From positions 1 through 35,005 of the forward strand of contig CAYGQD010000055.1 in NCBI GenBank assembly GCA_964351855.1: DNA of 35,005 bases, written 5' to 3'. Position 1 is the stretch's first letter. Each line of letters begins with the position of its first letter. Below are positions 7,633 through 16,929 of the stretch, in pieces. The notes beneath the pieces were generated by a model. That model saw only the letters and a list, made by a program, of their open reading frames with translations. It was not told the origin of the DNA and searched no databases. This stretch comes from JBCDHN01 sp964351855 (GTDB lineage: Bacteria > Verrucomicrobiota > Verrucomicrobiia > Verrucomicrobiales > DEV007). Position numbers and translations under genes: made by a program.

Positions 7633-9528
7633 ATGAAACCGGGACGGAATCATCACATGTTCTGCCTCTCCGGTCTACGCCGCAGAACCCTTCGTTTTTG
7701 GCTCGTAGCTTCCTACGGGCTGATGCTTACTTTTGGATTTTCTCAGGAACCGTCATCCAGGGTTAGTATTTCAGCGGTCCCAGAGTATGCTGAAGCTTCG
7801 GTGGATCGGTTTACGCCCCCTGAGAGAAAGCATGAGTTGCAGCCGACTGGTATCGCGAAAAGCCAGGCGCTTGCTCACTACTATGTTGGTCTTTCCCGAG
7901 AAAAGGCTGGTGACATCGAGGGAGCGTTGGATGCCTTTGACAGCGTACTTGAGTTAAGTCCGGGACAGCTACGTCTGGCTGGCAAGGCTGCGGAATTGGC
8001 CGGTCAATTCGGCGACACGGCGCGCGGGCTGGTCATTCTGGAACGAAGCTTTCAGGCCAACCAAAATCTCCCTGAGGCCTACCTTCGGCTTTCTGGTTTC
8101 TTGTGGACCTACCACGACAATAAGAAATCGAATCGTGAGCGTGCTTTGACGTTGGTCGAAGAGGCTACCGATCGGTTTCCTGACAACCCGACGATCTATG
8201 ATCGGCTCATCTCTCTGCAACTAGCTCGAAAGGATCGCAACGCAGCCCGGGAGACCCTGACCAAGGCACTGGAACGATCCAATCCAGATCCCGAATTCTG
8301 GCTCGACATGGCCCGCGTGGCTCAGAAAATTTATCCTCTGCAGCAGGATCCCGTCCCTGTCTTGATCAATAAAATTTACCAAAAGGCACTGGAGTTGGGA
8401 AGGGGAAATTCGGATGTCGAAAACCAGGTAGCTGACTACTACAGCCTCACCCGGCAATTCGAATTGGCCCGCGATCTTTACATTTCCATCATCAAGGACC
8501 GCCCGGATGAACTGGTGGTAAGGGAAAAGCTGGCCCGCGTTTACAGCCTCCTTGGTCAGGAAGAAAAGGTGTTGGAGACGCTGGTCGAATTGGAGAAAAT
8601 CAATCCTCACCGACTTGAGACCCAGCAGTTCTTAGCTCGGATTTATTACGAGAAGGAAAACTGGTCTGATTCCATCAAACATTATCTGAAGGCGTTCCGA
8701 ATTTCGCGAGGCCAACCGATGGAATATCGCCTGGTCAGCACGATGATGCTCTGGGAACAACGCGCGGACGAAGCGGTCGATCTATTGAAGCGGGCTCAAT
8801 TTCACTATCCTGATGATCTCCAGTTGCAGATGGATCTGGGAGTGGCATACAACGCTTCTGATCAGTTCCAACAAGCCTTCAACCTTTTCACGGACCTGGA
8901 GGGAACCGCCGCCCAAACCCAGCCGGAACTGCTCAATGACGGCTTTTATTTTTCCTACGGAGCTTCCGCAGAACGTCTCAAGGATTTCGAGAAGGCCGCC
9001 ACGCTTTTTCAAAAATCCATCGATCTGGTTCCGCAGAACAACCCCGAACGGGCCGCGATGCCCTACAACTATCTTGGCTACATGTGGCTGGAACAGGATA
9101 TGAATATCGAAGAAGCCGGCCAGCTCATCATCATGGCCAATGATCTTCGGCCGGACTCCGGAGCCTACATCGATAGCTTGGGATGGTATTACTTTAAGAA
9201 AGGGGATTTTCAGAATGCAGTTGATACCCTTCAACGAGCCATTCAGGTCATGCAGGAACAAGAGCCGCCGGAAGAGGACTCCGTCGTTTACGATCATTTG
9301 GGCCAGGCTTACTTTGGTCTCGGAAATCTTCCACAAGCCATCAAATACTTGGAATTGGCGACCGAGTTGGATCCGAAGAATGAAGAGTTTTCGGAACGTT
9401 TGAAGGAGTATCTCGCCGCCGCCTCAGCCAAATCGAAAGAGAAGCCAGACGATGAGGCGGAAGTCTTGGAAGCCGAGAAACCTGCAAAGGAAGAGAACGA
9501 AGCTGATGAGCTTCCCAACGCGGCGTAG
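7633..9528 (+). CDS. Exported tetratricopeptide-repeat protein
   Basis: 631 residues from the ATG at 7633; AGGA 9 bases upstream supports this over the in-frame TTG at 7624. The N-terminus has a basic stretch (GLRRRTLRFW) and a hydrophobic core ending near FGFSQEPSS, a plausible Sec signal. The rest is a chain of TPR units, for example AHYYVGLSREKAGDIEGALD, PMEYRLVSTMMLWEQRADEA, YNYLGYMWLEQDMNIEEAG and YDHLGQAYFGLGNLPQAIKY. The C-terminal tail is highly charged (Glu, Asp, Lys). TPR arrays scaffold protein-protein contacts, so a periplasmic assembly role is likely but the partner is unknown. It follows the bS22-like gene by about 20 bp and precedes the DNA glycosylase by 14 bp, so cotranscription is likely. 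Confidence 0.88.
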   Translation: MKPGRNHHMFCLSGLRRRTLRFWLVASYGLMLTFGFSQEPSSRVSISAVPEYAEASVDRFTPPERKHELQPTGIAKSQALAHYYVGLSREKAGDIEGALDAFDSVLELSPGQLRLAGKAAELAGQFGDTARGLVILERSFQANQNLPEAYLRLSGFLWTYHDNKKSNRERALTLVEEATDRFPDNPTIYDRLISLQLARKDRNAARETLTKALERSNPDPEFWLDMARVAQKIYPLQQDPVPVLINKIYQKALELGRGNSDVENQVADYYSLTRQFELARDLYISIIKDRPDELVVREKLARVYSLLGQEEKVLETLVELEKINPHRLETQQFLARIYYEKENWSDSIKHYLKAFRISRGQPMEYRLVSTMMLWEQRADEAVDLLKRAQFHYPDDLQLQMDLGVAYNASDQFQQAFNLFTDLEGTAAQTQPELLNDGFYFSYGASAERLKDFEKAATLFQKSIDLVPQNNPERAAMPYNYLGYMWLEQDMNIEEAGQLIIMANDLRPDSGAYIDSLGWYYFKKGDFQNAVDTLQRAIQVMQEQEPPEEDSVVYDHLGQAYFGLGNLPQAIKYLELATELDPKNEEFSERLKEYLAAASAKSKEKPDDEAEVLEAEKPAKEENEADELPNAA

Positions 9529-9542
9529 TGCCTTAAGTCTCC

Positions 9543-10352
9543 ATGCCGGAATTGGCTGAAGTCGAGTTTTATCGGAAAGAGTGGAATCGCGGATTAGGTT
9601 CTGAAGTCAAACGGGTTCATCTTCATCCCATGGCGCGAATCTTTCGGGACGCGAAGCCGAAATCGATTCGCAAGCTCCTCCCCGGCTCCGTTTTTCGCGA
9701 ATCTCGAACCCACGGAAAGAACCTACTCTTTGTTTTTGGCTCCGATCTGTGGCTGGGAGGGCATCTCGGGATGACCGGAAAGCTCCTAGTCGGTCCCGCT
9801 GACCACCAACCGGAAAAGCACGACCACCTCGTTCTCTTTCAGGCCAACCAGGCGCTCATTTTTCGTGACCCTCGAAAATTTGGGCGCATTCGATTTGATC
9901 AGGGAAGTGAGCCTCCCGTTTGGTGGCGCGAATTGCCCTCGGAGATCCTTTCCCCTCAGTTCACCAAGGATCGAGTCGCTTCGTTTCTGGCGCGCCATCC
10001 CAAGTCCGTCATCAAGGCCCTGCTTCTCGACCAATCGGCGTTTCCCGGAATTGGCAACTGGATGGCCGATGAGCTACTTTGGCGATTGCGACTGCATCCG
10101 GCCACCCGGTGTCGAGAAATTCCTCGATCCGTGAGTGACCAGCTTTGGAAAGAACTTCGCAATTTGAGCTCGGAGGCGCTGTCGATCATCGGAACCGATT
10201 GGAGCGATCCTCCCGAATCCTGGCTCTTTCTCCATCGATGGAAGGACGGAGGGATCTGCCCTCGCCTTCGCTGCAAAAGCCCGCTCCTGAGGGAAGATTT
10301 GCGGGGTCGGACCACTTGCTGGTGCCCCAAATGCCAGGCCGCGACGAGTTAA
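9543..10352 (+). CDS. mutM: Formamidopyrimidine-DNA glycosylase family (Fpg/MutM/Nei)
   Basis: Base-excision repair enzyme that removes oxidised bases such as 8-oxoguanine and nicks the abasic site. 269 residues starting MPELAEVE, which supplies the catalytic N-terminal Pro2 and Glu3. Lys59 lies in THGKNLLF, the position of the conserved Fpg lysine. LGGHLGMTGKL, DPRKFGRI and FPGIGNWMADELLWR (helix-two-turns-helix) follow. The C-terminal zinc finger is present but spaced C-x4-C-x16-C-x2-C (CPRLRC ... CPKC) instead of the usual C-x2-C-x16-C-x2-C, with the expected Arg just before it in GRTTCWC. Family assignment is secure; MutM versus a Nei-like specificity is less so. Convergent with galE, 12 bp apart. 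Confidence 0.88.
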   Translation: MPELAEVEFYRKEWNRGLGSEVKRVHLHPMARIFRDAKPKSIRKLLPGSVFRESRTHGKNLLFVFGSDLWLGGHLGMTGKLLVGPADHQPEKHDHLVLFQANQALIFRDPRKFGRIRFDQGSEPPVWWRELPSEILSPQFTKDRVASFLARHPKSVIKALLLDQSAFPGIGNWMADELLWRLRLHPATRCREIPRSVSDQLWKELRNLSSEALSIIGTDWSDPPESWLFLHRWKDGGICPRLRCKSPLLREDLRGRTTCWCPKCQAATS

Positions 10353-10364
10353 CGTGACCTGTCC

Positions 10365-11390
10365 TTAGACGTATTTGCCGCGATGGTCGGCACCATACCA
10401 TTTCCAGGCGCTTTCGATGAGATCATGAACATCGGTGCATTGAGCTTCCCAGCCCAAGATTTCCTTCGCCAGACCGGGATTGGCCACGAGGAGCGGCGGA
10501 TCGCCTTCCCGCCGTTCCCCATATTTCAACGGCACTTTTTGGCCGGTAACCTTCTCCGCTGCGTCGATCATTTCCTTCACACTGAACCCTTTCCCCGTTC
10601 CCAAATTGCAACGCAGCGAGTCACCACCCTTCGCCAAATAATCGAGCGCCCGAAGATGCGCTCGGGCGAGGTCGAGGACGTGGATAAAGTCACGGACACA
10701 CGTCCCATCCGGCGTGTCATAATCGGTGCCAAAGACACTGAAGGAATCCGTCTCGCCACTGATGGCCATCAGAATCCGCGGAATGAGATGGGTCTCTGGT
10801 TGGTGCGCCTCGCCAATCAACCCATCGGCCGATGAACCGCTTGCGTTGAAGTAGCGCAGGCAAACGCTGCGAAGACCAAACGCGGTTTCGCAATCCGCGA
10901 GAATGTCTTCCAGGAAGCTCTTGCTCGCTCCATAAGGATTGATGGGATGCTTGGGATGGGATTCATCAATCGGCACCTTGACGGGGTCGCCATAGACGGC
11001 GGCGGTTGAGGAAAGGATGAATTTGTCACAGCTGAAATCGCGCATGGCTTCCAGCAGCGTGAGAGGAGTGGCGGTGTTGTTTCGGTAATACTTGAGCGGA
11101 TCTTTGACCGATTCGCCGACCTGAATGAAGGCGGCAAAGTGAATCACTGCGTCAAATTGATGCGACTCAAAAGTTGAACGAACAACACCAGAATCCGCCA
11201 CGTTACCTTCGACGAGTTCAACCTCCGGAGACACCACAGCCTGGCGATATCCCTCACTGAAGTCATCCAAGACCACGACTTTCTCGGCAATTCCCTTCTC
11301 CATCAGCATCCGGGTGGTGTGACTTCCGATGTAGCCAGCGCCGCCGGTGACCAAAAGTCCCCGAAGCGGTGCATTCTTTGGTTTTTCCAT
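10365..11390 (-). CDS. galE: UDP-glucose 4-epimerase
   Basis: Interconverts UDP-glucose and UDP-galactose using bound NAD, supplying sugars for surface polysaccharide or galactose use. 341 residues, near the 338 of E. coli GalE. The ATG at 11390 puts the Rossmann motif TGGAGYIGSH about a dozen residues in; the open frame runs further upstream to 11543, but that extension is unlike the family and overlaps the next gene. Also visible are DDFSEGY, HFAAFIQVGESV, SSTAAVYG and the catalytic YGASK. The C-terminal half has FNASG and DGTCVRDFIHVLDLA, typical of GalE. Divergent from the secretin-like gene across 76 bp, without other sugar genes beside it. Confidence 0.95.
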   Translation of the reverse strand: MEKPKNAPLRGLLVTGGAGYIGSHTTRMLMEKGIAEKVVVLDDFSEGYRQAVVSPEVELVEGNVADSGVVRSTFESHQFDAVIHFAAFIQVGESVKDPLKYYRNNTATPLTLLEAMRDFSCDKFILSSTAAVYGDPVKVPIDESHPKHPINPYGASKSFLEDILADCETAFGLRSVCLRYFNASGSSADGLIGEAHQPETHLIPRILMAISGETDSFSVFGTDYDTPDGTCVRDFIHVLDLARAHLRALDYLAKGGDSLRCNLGTGKGFSVKEMIDAAEKVTGQKVPLKYGERREGDPPLLVANPGLAKEILGWEAQCTDVHDLIESAWKWYGADHRGKYV

Positions 11391-11466
11391 ACCGACTCGA
11401 TAGCCTGGATCAGGCCCGCATCGAAACAGAAATTTGCCAAAAATTGGTCTGCACCTACCGTGAAGG

Positions 11467-12546
11467 ATGATCGCCAGATTTTGGCTGGCGTTGCTATTGG
11501 CAACTCCAGTTTTCGCCCAGCAAACGCAACTCCCTGATTTCACGGTTCCTTCGGGGATGGTGAGTCGGGATTTACCTCTCGGCTATGCCGACTTGAACGT
11601 GGTCGAGCAACTCTGTCAGGAAACACTCTCCTCCGAGGGGAAATACCACATTTTCAAAACCCAGCGAAAAATCCGCATCATCGACAAGCCGGAACAGGTG
11701 GAGGCGATTCGGCAGATGCTACCCCATATTTCCCAACCAGCTCCGAGCGTCAGAATTGAGTTCACCGCGAGAACGGTGGAAAGCTCCCAACTCCAGGGCG
11801 GTCAGGTCCGTGGAGTGATTGGCGGTGGCAATCGGAGCATTGTCATTCAGGGACAAAATCCGGGAACTCCCGGCGTTTTCAATCGAACAACCGGCGGAGG
11901 AGATCGCGGGGATATTTCTCGTCCGGTCACACCCGGCCGCGTTTCCGTCTTTGATCGAGGAGGCGGTGGAGCGATTGAAATTGACCTCCTCAATCAACGG
12001 AACAGCGGGGCCAGCCTCAATAGCTCCTTTATTCTGGTTCGGTCCGGGAGCGAAGGGTTTATCGAAATCGCTCAAGACGTTCCGATGGTCGACTATTTCA
12101 CGAGATTCATCGCCGACGGCAGCTTTGGGGCGGTCTTGGGCGTCGATCCTCGCCTTCTCGGAAACAACCTGCTGTTCCCTCTGGCAACCGGTCGATTTGA
12201 AGTGCCCGAGATCCGCTGGGAAAAGGCCGGCACTCGGCTTTTGGTTCGGCCCACGGTTGACGGTGATCTGGTTCATCTCGAAATCATGCCGCAGATCTCT
12301 TCCGTGGTAATTGTTGATCCTCAGGCGTTGAGACGACGGGGCCTGAACGACTACCTCACGGGTCGGGAACAGTATGTGACCTACACCAACCTAAACACCC
12401 GCCTTACGGTGCAGAGTGGTCGCTCCGTCCAGATCGGCGGCTTCCAAAAAGCAACGCCGGAGTTCAATCGGTTTTTGTTTGGGGGCACGCGGAGCGGCGG
12501 TGTCAGTTCCGGCAATTTCACCGTCAAAGCGACGATCCAGCAATGA
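11467..12546 (+). CDS. Short secretin-like exported protein
   Basis: 359 residues with a Sec signal (MIARFWLALLLATPVFAQ, cleavage near FA-QQ). Residues about 35-95 resemble a secretin N1-type domain (KTQRKIRIIDKPEQVEAIRQML). A Gly-rich stretch (about 115-170) follows, then features of the secretin core: GFIEIAQDVPMV, WEKAGTRLLVRPTVDGDLVHL with EIMPQISSVV after it, and LTVQSGRSVQIGGFQK. These match type II/III secretion and pilus secretins, but the protein is roughly half the length of GspD or PilQ and lacks an evident N0 domain. It may form a small outer-membrane ring or be a secretin-fold accessory. No other secretion or pilus gene is in the window. The start ATG sits directly behind GAAGG, which is too close for an ideal ribosome site. 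Confidence 0.7.
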   Translation: MIARFWLALLLATPVFAQQTQLPDFTVPSGMVSRDLPLGYADLNVVEQLCQETLSSEGKYHIFKTQRKIRIIDKPEQVEAIRQMLPHISQPAPSVRIEFTARTVESSQLQGGQVRGVIGGGNRSIVIQGQNPGTPGVFNRTTGGGDRGDISRPVTPGRVSVFDRGGGGAIEIDLLNQRNSGASLNSSFILVRSGSEGFIEIAQDVPMVDYFTRFIADGSFGAVLGVDPRLLGNNLLFPLATGRFEVPEIRWEKAGTRLLVRPTVDGDLVHLEIMPQISSVVIVDPQALRRRGLNDYLTGREQYVTYTNLNTRLTVQSGRSVQIGGFQKATPEFNRFLFGGTRSGGVSSGNFTVKATIQQ

Positions 12547-12587
12547 CTCCATTTACGCCCCCTTCCTCCCCAACCCTCTTCTCTCCC

Positions 12588-13355
12588 ATGCGCATCGTAC
12601 TTGCCCTCTTTCTCCTCGTCACTTCACTTTCAGTTCATGCCGAACTCGACGACTACACTGCGGCGACTTGGGAAAGTCCCAATGGCGGGAGCTTTCTTTA
12701 TCGGTACCGTGCGCCCGAAACGATCAAGGAAGGCACTACCTATCCCATGGTCGTCTTTCTTCACGGAGCAGGTGGGCGAGGCGACGACAACATGGGGCAA
12801 CTTCGGGATGCCAGGGCGATCCAGGCCTTTCAACAGCGTTCCCTGGGAACTGAACTCCCGGCCTTCGTCTTCGCGGGCCAAGTTCCCAAGAACGAGCAGT
12901 GGGTCAACGTAAATTGGAGTTCTCTGGATCACCGCATGCCTGAGATTTCCGATTCCATGCGAATGATGTTTGAGAGCCTGGACGCGTTTTTGGAGAAACA
13001 TGCCGAGCAGATTGACCGAACCCGAATCTATGTGATGGGTCTGAGTATGGGTGGCTACGGAACCTGGGATGCGATGCAGCGGCGACCAGATTTCTTTGCC
13101 GCCGGGGTCCCGATCTGTGGCGGTGGCGATGTGGAGCTTGCCCCGAAGATTGCCTCGATTCCGACCTGGGTTTGGCACGGTGACAGGGATTCCGTCATCA
13201 ACGTGAGTCGCTCCCGAGACATGGTTGCTGCCCTGAAAGCAACTGGCGGCTCTCCCCGATATCGCGAAATTCCAGGAGGCGGCCACAACGTCTGGAGTAC
13301 CTGCTGGGAGACGGACGAACTCTGGACCTGGCTCTTTGCGCAAACGAAGGCCTGA
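12588..13355 (+). CDS. Exported carboxylesterase/peptidase of the alpha/beta hydrolase fold
   Basis: 255 residues from the ATG at 12588, which begins a textbook signal peptide (MRIVLALFLLVTSLSVHA). An in-frame ATG at 12543 overlaps the stop of the secretin-like gene as ATGA and would add 15 residues, so translational coupling is possible. The enzyme shows FLHGAGGRGDDN (oxyanion region), the nucleophile elbow GLSMGGYGTWD, an acid Asp in HGDRDSVI and the catalytic His in GGGHNVW. This is the CE1-like / predicted phospholipase-carboxylesterase pattern, often secreted and acting on acylated polysaccharides or esters. The substrate is unknown. The lactate permease follows after 54 bp on the same strand. 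Confidence 0.83.
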   Translation: MRIVLALFLLVTSLSVHAELDDYTAATWESPNGGSFLYRYRAPETIKEGTTYPMVVFLHGAGGRGDDNMGQLRDARAIQAFQQRSLGTELPAFVFAGQVPKNEQWVNVNWSSLDHRMPEISDSMRMMFESLDAFLEKHAEQIDRTRIYVMGLSMGGYGTWDAMQRRPDFFAAGVPICGGGDVELAPKIASIPTWVWHGDRDSVINVSRSRDMVAALKATGGSPRYREIPGGGHNVWSTCWETDELWTWLFAQTKA

Positions 13356-13409
13356 GGCGATTCCGGTTTTTCCGCGAACACCCGTGATTCTGTTGAGAGA
13401 GGAAACGCG

Positions 13410-14978
13410 ATGAACCTTTTCTTTGCCGCTCTGCCGATCGCGTTCCTGATCTTCGTGATGACGAAGCCACGGCCGATGCCTTCGCCGATCGCTTTCGCGA
13501 TTGCCGCAGCGTTGGCTTATCTCATCCGCATTTTCGTCTTTGATTCCCCCTTCAACCTTGTCAATGCGGCGGTGATTGGCGGTTTGCTCAACGCGCTGAC
13601 GCCGATCGCGATTGTTTTCGGAGCCATTTTCTTCTTTGTGGCGATGGAGAGATCCGGCGCCATGAACATTCTCCGCGAGTGGCTGCACGATGTTTCCCAG
13701 AACTCTGTGGCGCAGCTCATGATCGTGGGGTGGGCGTTTCAATTCTTGATTGAAGGCGCCAGTGGATTTGGCACTCCGGCGGCTCTCGCTGCTCCGATTT
13801 TGGTGGGACTCGGCTTTCCGGCCCTCCGAGTTGCGATTCTTTGTCTGGTGATGAACTCGATCTCGGTCTCGTTCGGGGCGGTGGGAACGCCAACGTGGTT
13901 CGGTTTTGGGAGTCTGAACCTTCCGACGGATCAGCTGGTTTCCCTCAGTTTTCGAACCGCCGTGCTTCAGGTGGTGGCTTCCCTGGTCATTCCCCTGATT
14001 GCCTTACGTTTCGTACTAAATTGGCATCATCTCCGGGACAGTCTGGGGTTCATTCTTCTTTCGGTGTTGTCCTGCGTGCTTCCGATGCTGGCGGTCGCCC
14101 GTTTCAATGACGAATTCCCGACCGTCGTCGGTGGCACCATCGGTTTGATCGCGACCATCTGGCTGGCGCGTCGGGGTATCGGCTTGGGCGGTGCGTCACG
14201 GCGATCGACGGCTCCCCTGTTTTCCCGATCTCTTCTTCTCGCGCTGCTTCCGCTGGGGGCAGCGGTCGCGATTCTCCTGATCACCCGAATTCCTTTCCTC
14301 GGACTTCGGCAATGGCTGACCGCGAGCACACCGAATCTGGAAATTCCGCTGGGCCTTTTAGGAGATTTCTCGATCAGTCCTTCGCTCGTGGTGGAACTTC
14401 GCCAAATTCTTGGGGAAAGCCTGAATTGGTCTCACGCGATTCTCTACGTTCCGTCGATCATTCCCTTCCTGGTCACCGCGGTTCTCGCTCTCAAGCTCTT
14501 CAAGTCGACGAAACTCACTCGCTCGGTGTGGGATGACACGATGGGCAGAATCCGAAAGCCGGTTCTCGCCTTATTCGGAGCGCTTGTTTCCGTGCAACTG
14601 CTGATGACCGGAGGCGAATCCGCTTCAACCATCATCCTGGGCTCGAGCTTGGCGGCTTTGGCCGGGGAGAGCTGGGTTTACTTCGCCCCGTTCCTGGGAG
14701 CTCTGGGAAGCTTTTTCTCTGGCTCGGCGACCATTTCCAATCTTACGTTTGGCGCCATCCAGCAGTCGATCGCAACCGAAACCGGCGTTCCCGCTTACCA
14801 GTTCTTATCTCTGCAATCGGCGGGAGCCGCGATGGGTAACATGATCGCGATCAATAACATCGTCGCCGTCTGCGCCGTCTTGGGATTGGTCAATCAGGAA
14901 GGCGAAATCCTGAAACGCACCATCATTCCGGTGATCGTCTATGGCGCGATTTTGGCGCTAGTGAGTGCGCTCAGCTGA
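13410..14978 (+). CDS. L-lactate permease family transporter
   Basis: 522 residues with a dozen or more hydrophobic segments, typical of the LctP (LldP/GlcA) family of proton-coupled lactate or glycolate importers (usually about 530-560 residues). The family block IEGASGFGTPAALAAPILVG is present, as are ALTPIAIVFGAIFFF, SFGAVGTPTWFGFG, LMTGGESASTIILG, a Gly-Ser rich segment (GSFFSGSATISNLTFG) and AAMGNMIAINNIVAV near the end. The start is well supported: AGAGGAAA lies 6 bases before the ATG. Substrate within the family (L-/D-lactate, glycolate) cannot be fixed from sequence, and no lactate dehydrogenase gene is adjacent. Convergent with typA, 18 bp apart. Confidence 0.92.
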   Translation: MNLFFAALPIAFLIFVMTKPRPMPSPIAFAIAAALAYLIRIFVFDSPFNLVNAAVIGGLLNALTPIAIVFGAIFFFVAMERSGAMNILREWLHDVSQNSVAQLMIVGWAFQFLIEGASGFGTPAALAAPILVGLGFPALRVAILCLVMNSISVSFGAVGTPTWFGFGSLNLPTDQLVSLSFRTAVLQVVASLVIPLIALRFVLNWHHLRDSLGFILLSVLSCVLPMLAVARFNDEFPTVVGGTIGLIATIWLARRGIGLGGASRRSTAPLFSRSLLLALLPLGAAVAILLITRIPFLGLRQWLTASTPNLEIPLGLLGDFSISPSLVVELRQILGESLNWSHAILYVPSIIPFLVTAVLALKLFKSTKLTRSVWDDTMGRIRKPVLALFGALVSVQLLMTGGESASTIILGSSLAALAGESWVYFAPFLGALGSFFSGSATISNLTFGAIQQSIATETGVPAYQFLSLQSAGAAMGNMIAINNIVAVCAVLGLVNQEGEILKRTIIPVIVYGAILALVSALS

Positions 14979-14996
14979 CCCCTTCTCGGCAGAAGA

Positions 14997-16817
14997 TCAG
15001 GCCACTTTCCCAGCCCGCTTGCGCTCGTGACGGCAAAGGATTTTCTTGCGAAGGCGAAGACTCTTTGGAGTGGCTTCAACCAGCTCATCCGGAGCGATAT
15101 ATTCGATCGCGCGTTCCAAAGAAAAGCGCAGCGGAGGGGAAAGCTGGATGCCTTTTCCGTCTCCGCTCGAACGGTGGTTGGTCACATGTTTGGCCTTTGT
15201 TGGATTGACTGGTAAATCGTCTGCGCGAGGATTTTCGCCAATGATCATCCCTTCGTAAACTTCTTCTCCCGGAGCGATGAACAGCTTACCGCGCGACTCC
15301 AAACTATCGAGGCTGTAGGCCATGGAAACGCCGCTTTCCATGCTGATCAGCGTTCCCGTATTTCGTGTCCGAATATCCCCCGCGATGGGACCATACTCTT
15401 TGAAAAGGTGCGACATGATTCCTTCGCCGCTCGTGAGGTTGAGCAACTCGAACTCGAACCCAATGAGTCCGCGGGTGGAAATCGAAGCCTCGATCATGGT
15501 CCGACCATTCTTCGCAACCATATTGTCCATCTGACCACGGCGAGCCGAGAGACTCTTCATGATTCCGCCGACGGCTTCATCAGGAGCCTCGATGTAAACC
15601 GTTTCGTAGGGCTCACAACGCCGACCATCGACCTCACGCTCGATTACTTGCGGCCGTGAAACCAGCACTTCATACCCTTCGCGGCGCATCGACTCCACGA
15701 GAACCGCAACCTGCATCGCGCCCCGCGCGCTCACCCAAAAAATCCCTGCTGAATCCGTGTCCTCGACTTGAATCGAAACATTCGTCCGGGCTTCTCTAAA
15801 CAAGCGATCACGAATTTCTCGGGAGGTCACGCGGCTTCCTTCTTTTCCAGCGAAAGGGCCATCGTTGATCGAAAAAGCCATTTGCACGGTCGGCGGGTCA
15901 ATCTCGACAAACGGGAGAGCCTCGACCGTCTCGCTGCCGGCCAACGTTTCGCCAATATCCGCATCTTCAAACCCCGCCAGTCCTACGATATTCCCAGCGA
16001 CTCCGATCGCGGAATCCTCAGTTCCCAGAGCGTTGTATTCAAAGACCTTTGTAATCTTGGATCGCACCCGAGTTCCATCTCCTTTGATCCGCCAGATGCT
16101 ATCTCCCATTTGGGCGTTGCCGCTGAGGATTTTGCCAATCGCAATCCGGCCGACGTAGTCGCTCCAATCGATATTGGAAACCAGCATTTTAAAGAACCCC
16201 TCAGGATCAGCGACCGGCGGTGGAATCACTTCCATGATCGATTCCAACAAAGGAACCATGGTCTCTTGGGCATCTTCCAGGTTGCGAACCGCGAATCCGT
16301 TTTTGGCGCTGCCATAGAGGAAAGGCGCATTGAACTGATCGTCATTCGCGTCCAGATCCAGAAAGAGTTCCAGCACTTTATCGTGGACCATTTCTGGCTC
16401 GGCGTTCGGTCGATCGATTTTGTTCACGAAAATGATCGGCGTGAGTCCCTCTGCCAAGGCTTTCTTCAATACGAATCGTGTCTGCGCCTGCGGTCCTTCA
16501 TAAGCATCAACCACCAGAAGCACCCCATCCACCATCTTCATGACACGTTCGACTTCTCCTCCGAAATCGGCGTGTCCCGGCGTGTCAATGATGTTGATCA
16601 CGTTCCCGTTCCAACGAACGGAGGTATTCTTTGCTTTGATCGTAATCCCGCGTTCGCGCTCTTGGTCCATCGAGTCCATCGCCCGCTCCTCAACCACTTG
16701 GTTGTCGCGAAACGCCCCTCCCTGACGCAAAAGTTGATCCACGAGAGTGGTCTTGCCATGATCGACGTGTGCGATGATGGCAATGTTGCGGATTTGGTCA
16801 GGATGCAGTTGTGGCAT
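14997..16817 (-). CDS. typA: Ribosome-associated translational GTPase TypA/BipA
   Basis: 606 residues, the usual length. GTPase motifs are all present: G1 AHVDHGKTTLVDQL, G2 RGITIKAKN, G3 DTPGHADFGGEV and G4 NKIDRPNAEP. EF-G-like domains II, III and V follow, with the BipA-specific C-terminal domain near the end (for example RLRKKILCRHERKR). TypA binds the 70S ribosome and aids large-subunit assembly and stress or low-temperature growth. The start ATG gives the standard N-terminus before IRNIAIIAHVDHG. It stands alone on this strand, about 110 bp after the desaturase gene stop, and converges with the lactate permease. Confidence 0.97.
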   Translation of the reverse strand: MPQLHPDQIRNIAIIAHVDHGKTTLVDQLLRQGGAFRDNQVVEERAMDSMDQERERGITIKAKNTSVRWNGNVINIIDTPGHADFGGEVERVMKMVDGVLLVVDAYEGPQAQTRFVLKKALAEGLTPIIFVNKIDRPNAEPEMVHDKVLELFLDLDANDDQFNAPFLYGSAKNGFAVRNLEDAQETMVPLLESIMEVIPPPVADPEGFFKMLVSNIDWSDYVGRIAIGKILSGNAQMGDSIWRIKGDGTRVRSKITKVFEYNALGTEDSAIGVAGNIVGLAGFEDADIGETLAGSETVEALPFVEIDPPTVQMAFSINDGPFAGKEGSRVTSREIRDRLFREARTNVSIQVEDTDSAGIFWVSARGAMQVAVLVESMRREGYEVLVSRPQVIEREVDGRRCEPYETVYIEAPDEAVGGIMKSLSARRGQMDNMVAKNGRTMIEASISTRGLIGFEFELLNLTSGEGIMSHLFKEYGPIAGDIRTRNTGTLISMESGVSMAYSLDSLESRGKLFIAPGEEVYEGMIIGENPRADDLPVNPTKAKHVTNHRSSGDGKGIQLSPPLRFSLERAIEYIAPDELVEATPKSLRLRKKILCRHERKRAGKVA

Positions 16818-16929
16818 GGCGGGCCGGAATGAGCACGATTTTTGCGATTTTGCAAGCCCGGAGCGGTATTGAGTTTACGGCCCGAGCATTCCCATTATCG
16901 CTCCCCAACTCTTCGCTCTCACCGCCGCG

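Noticed and set aside
11391..11543. 51-codon upstream extension of galE
   Set aside because: Its sequence is unlike GalE N-termini and it overlaps the start of the divergent secretin-like gene. ATG at 11390 gives the normal length.
12630..13742. 370-codon open frame on the minus strand
   Set aside because: It lies antisense to the esterase and lactate permease genes, both with clear family motifs. Its protein is Arg/His-rich and shows no recognisable domain.
15768..16832. 354-codon open frame on the plus strand
   Set aside because: It is antisense to typA, an unmistakable GTPase gene.
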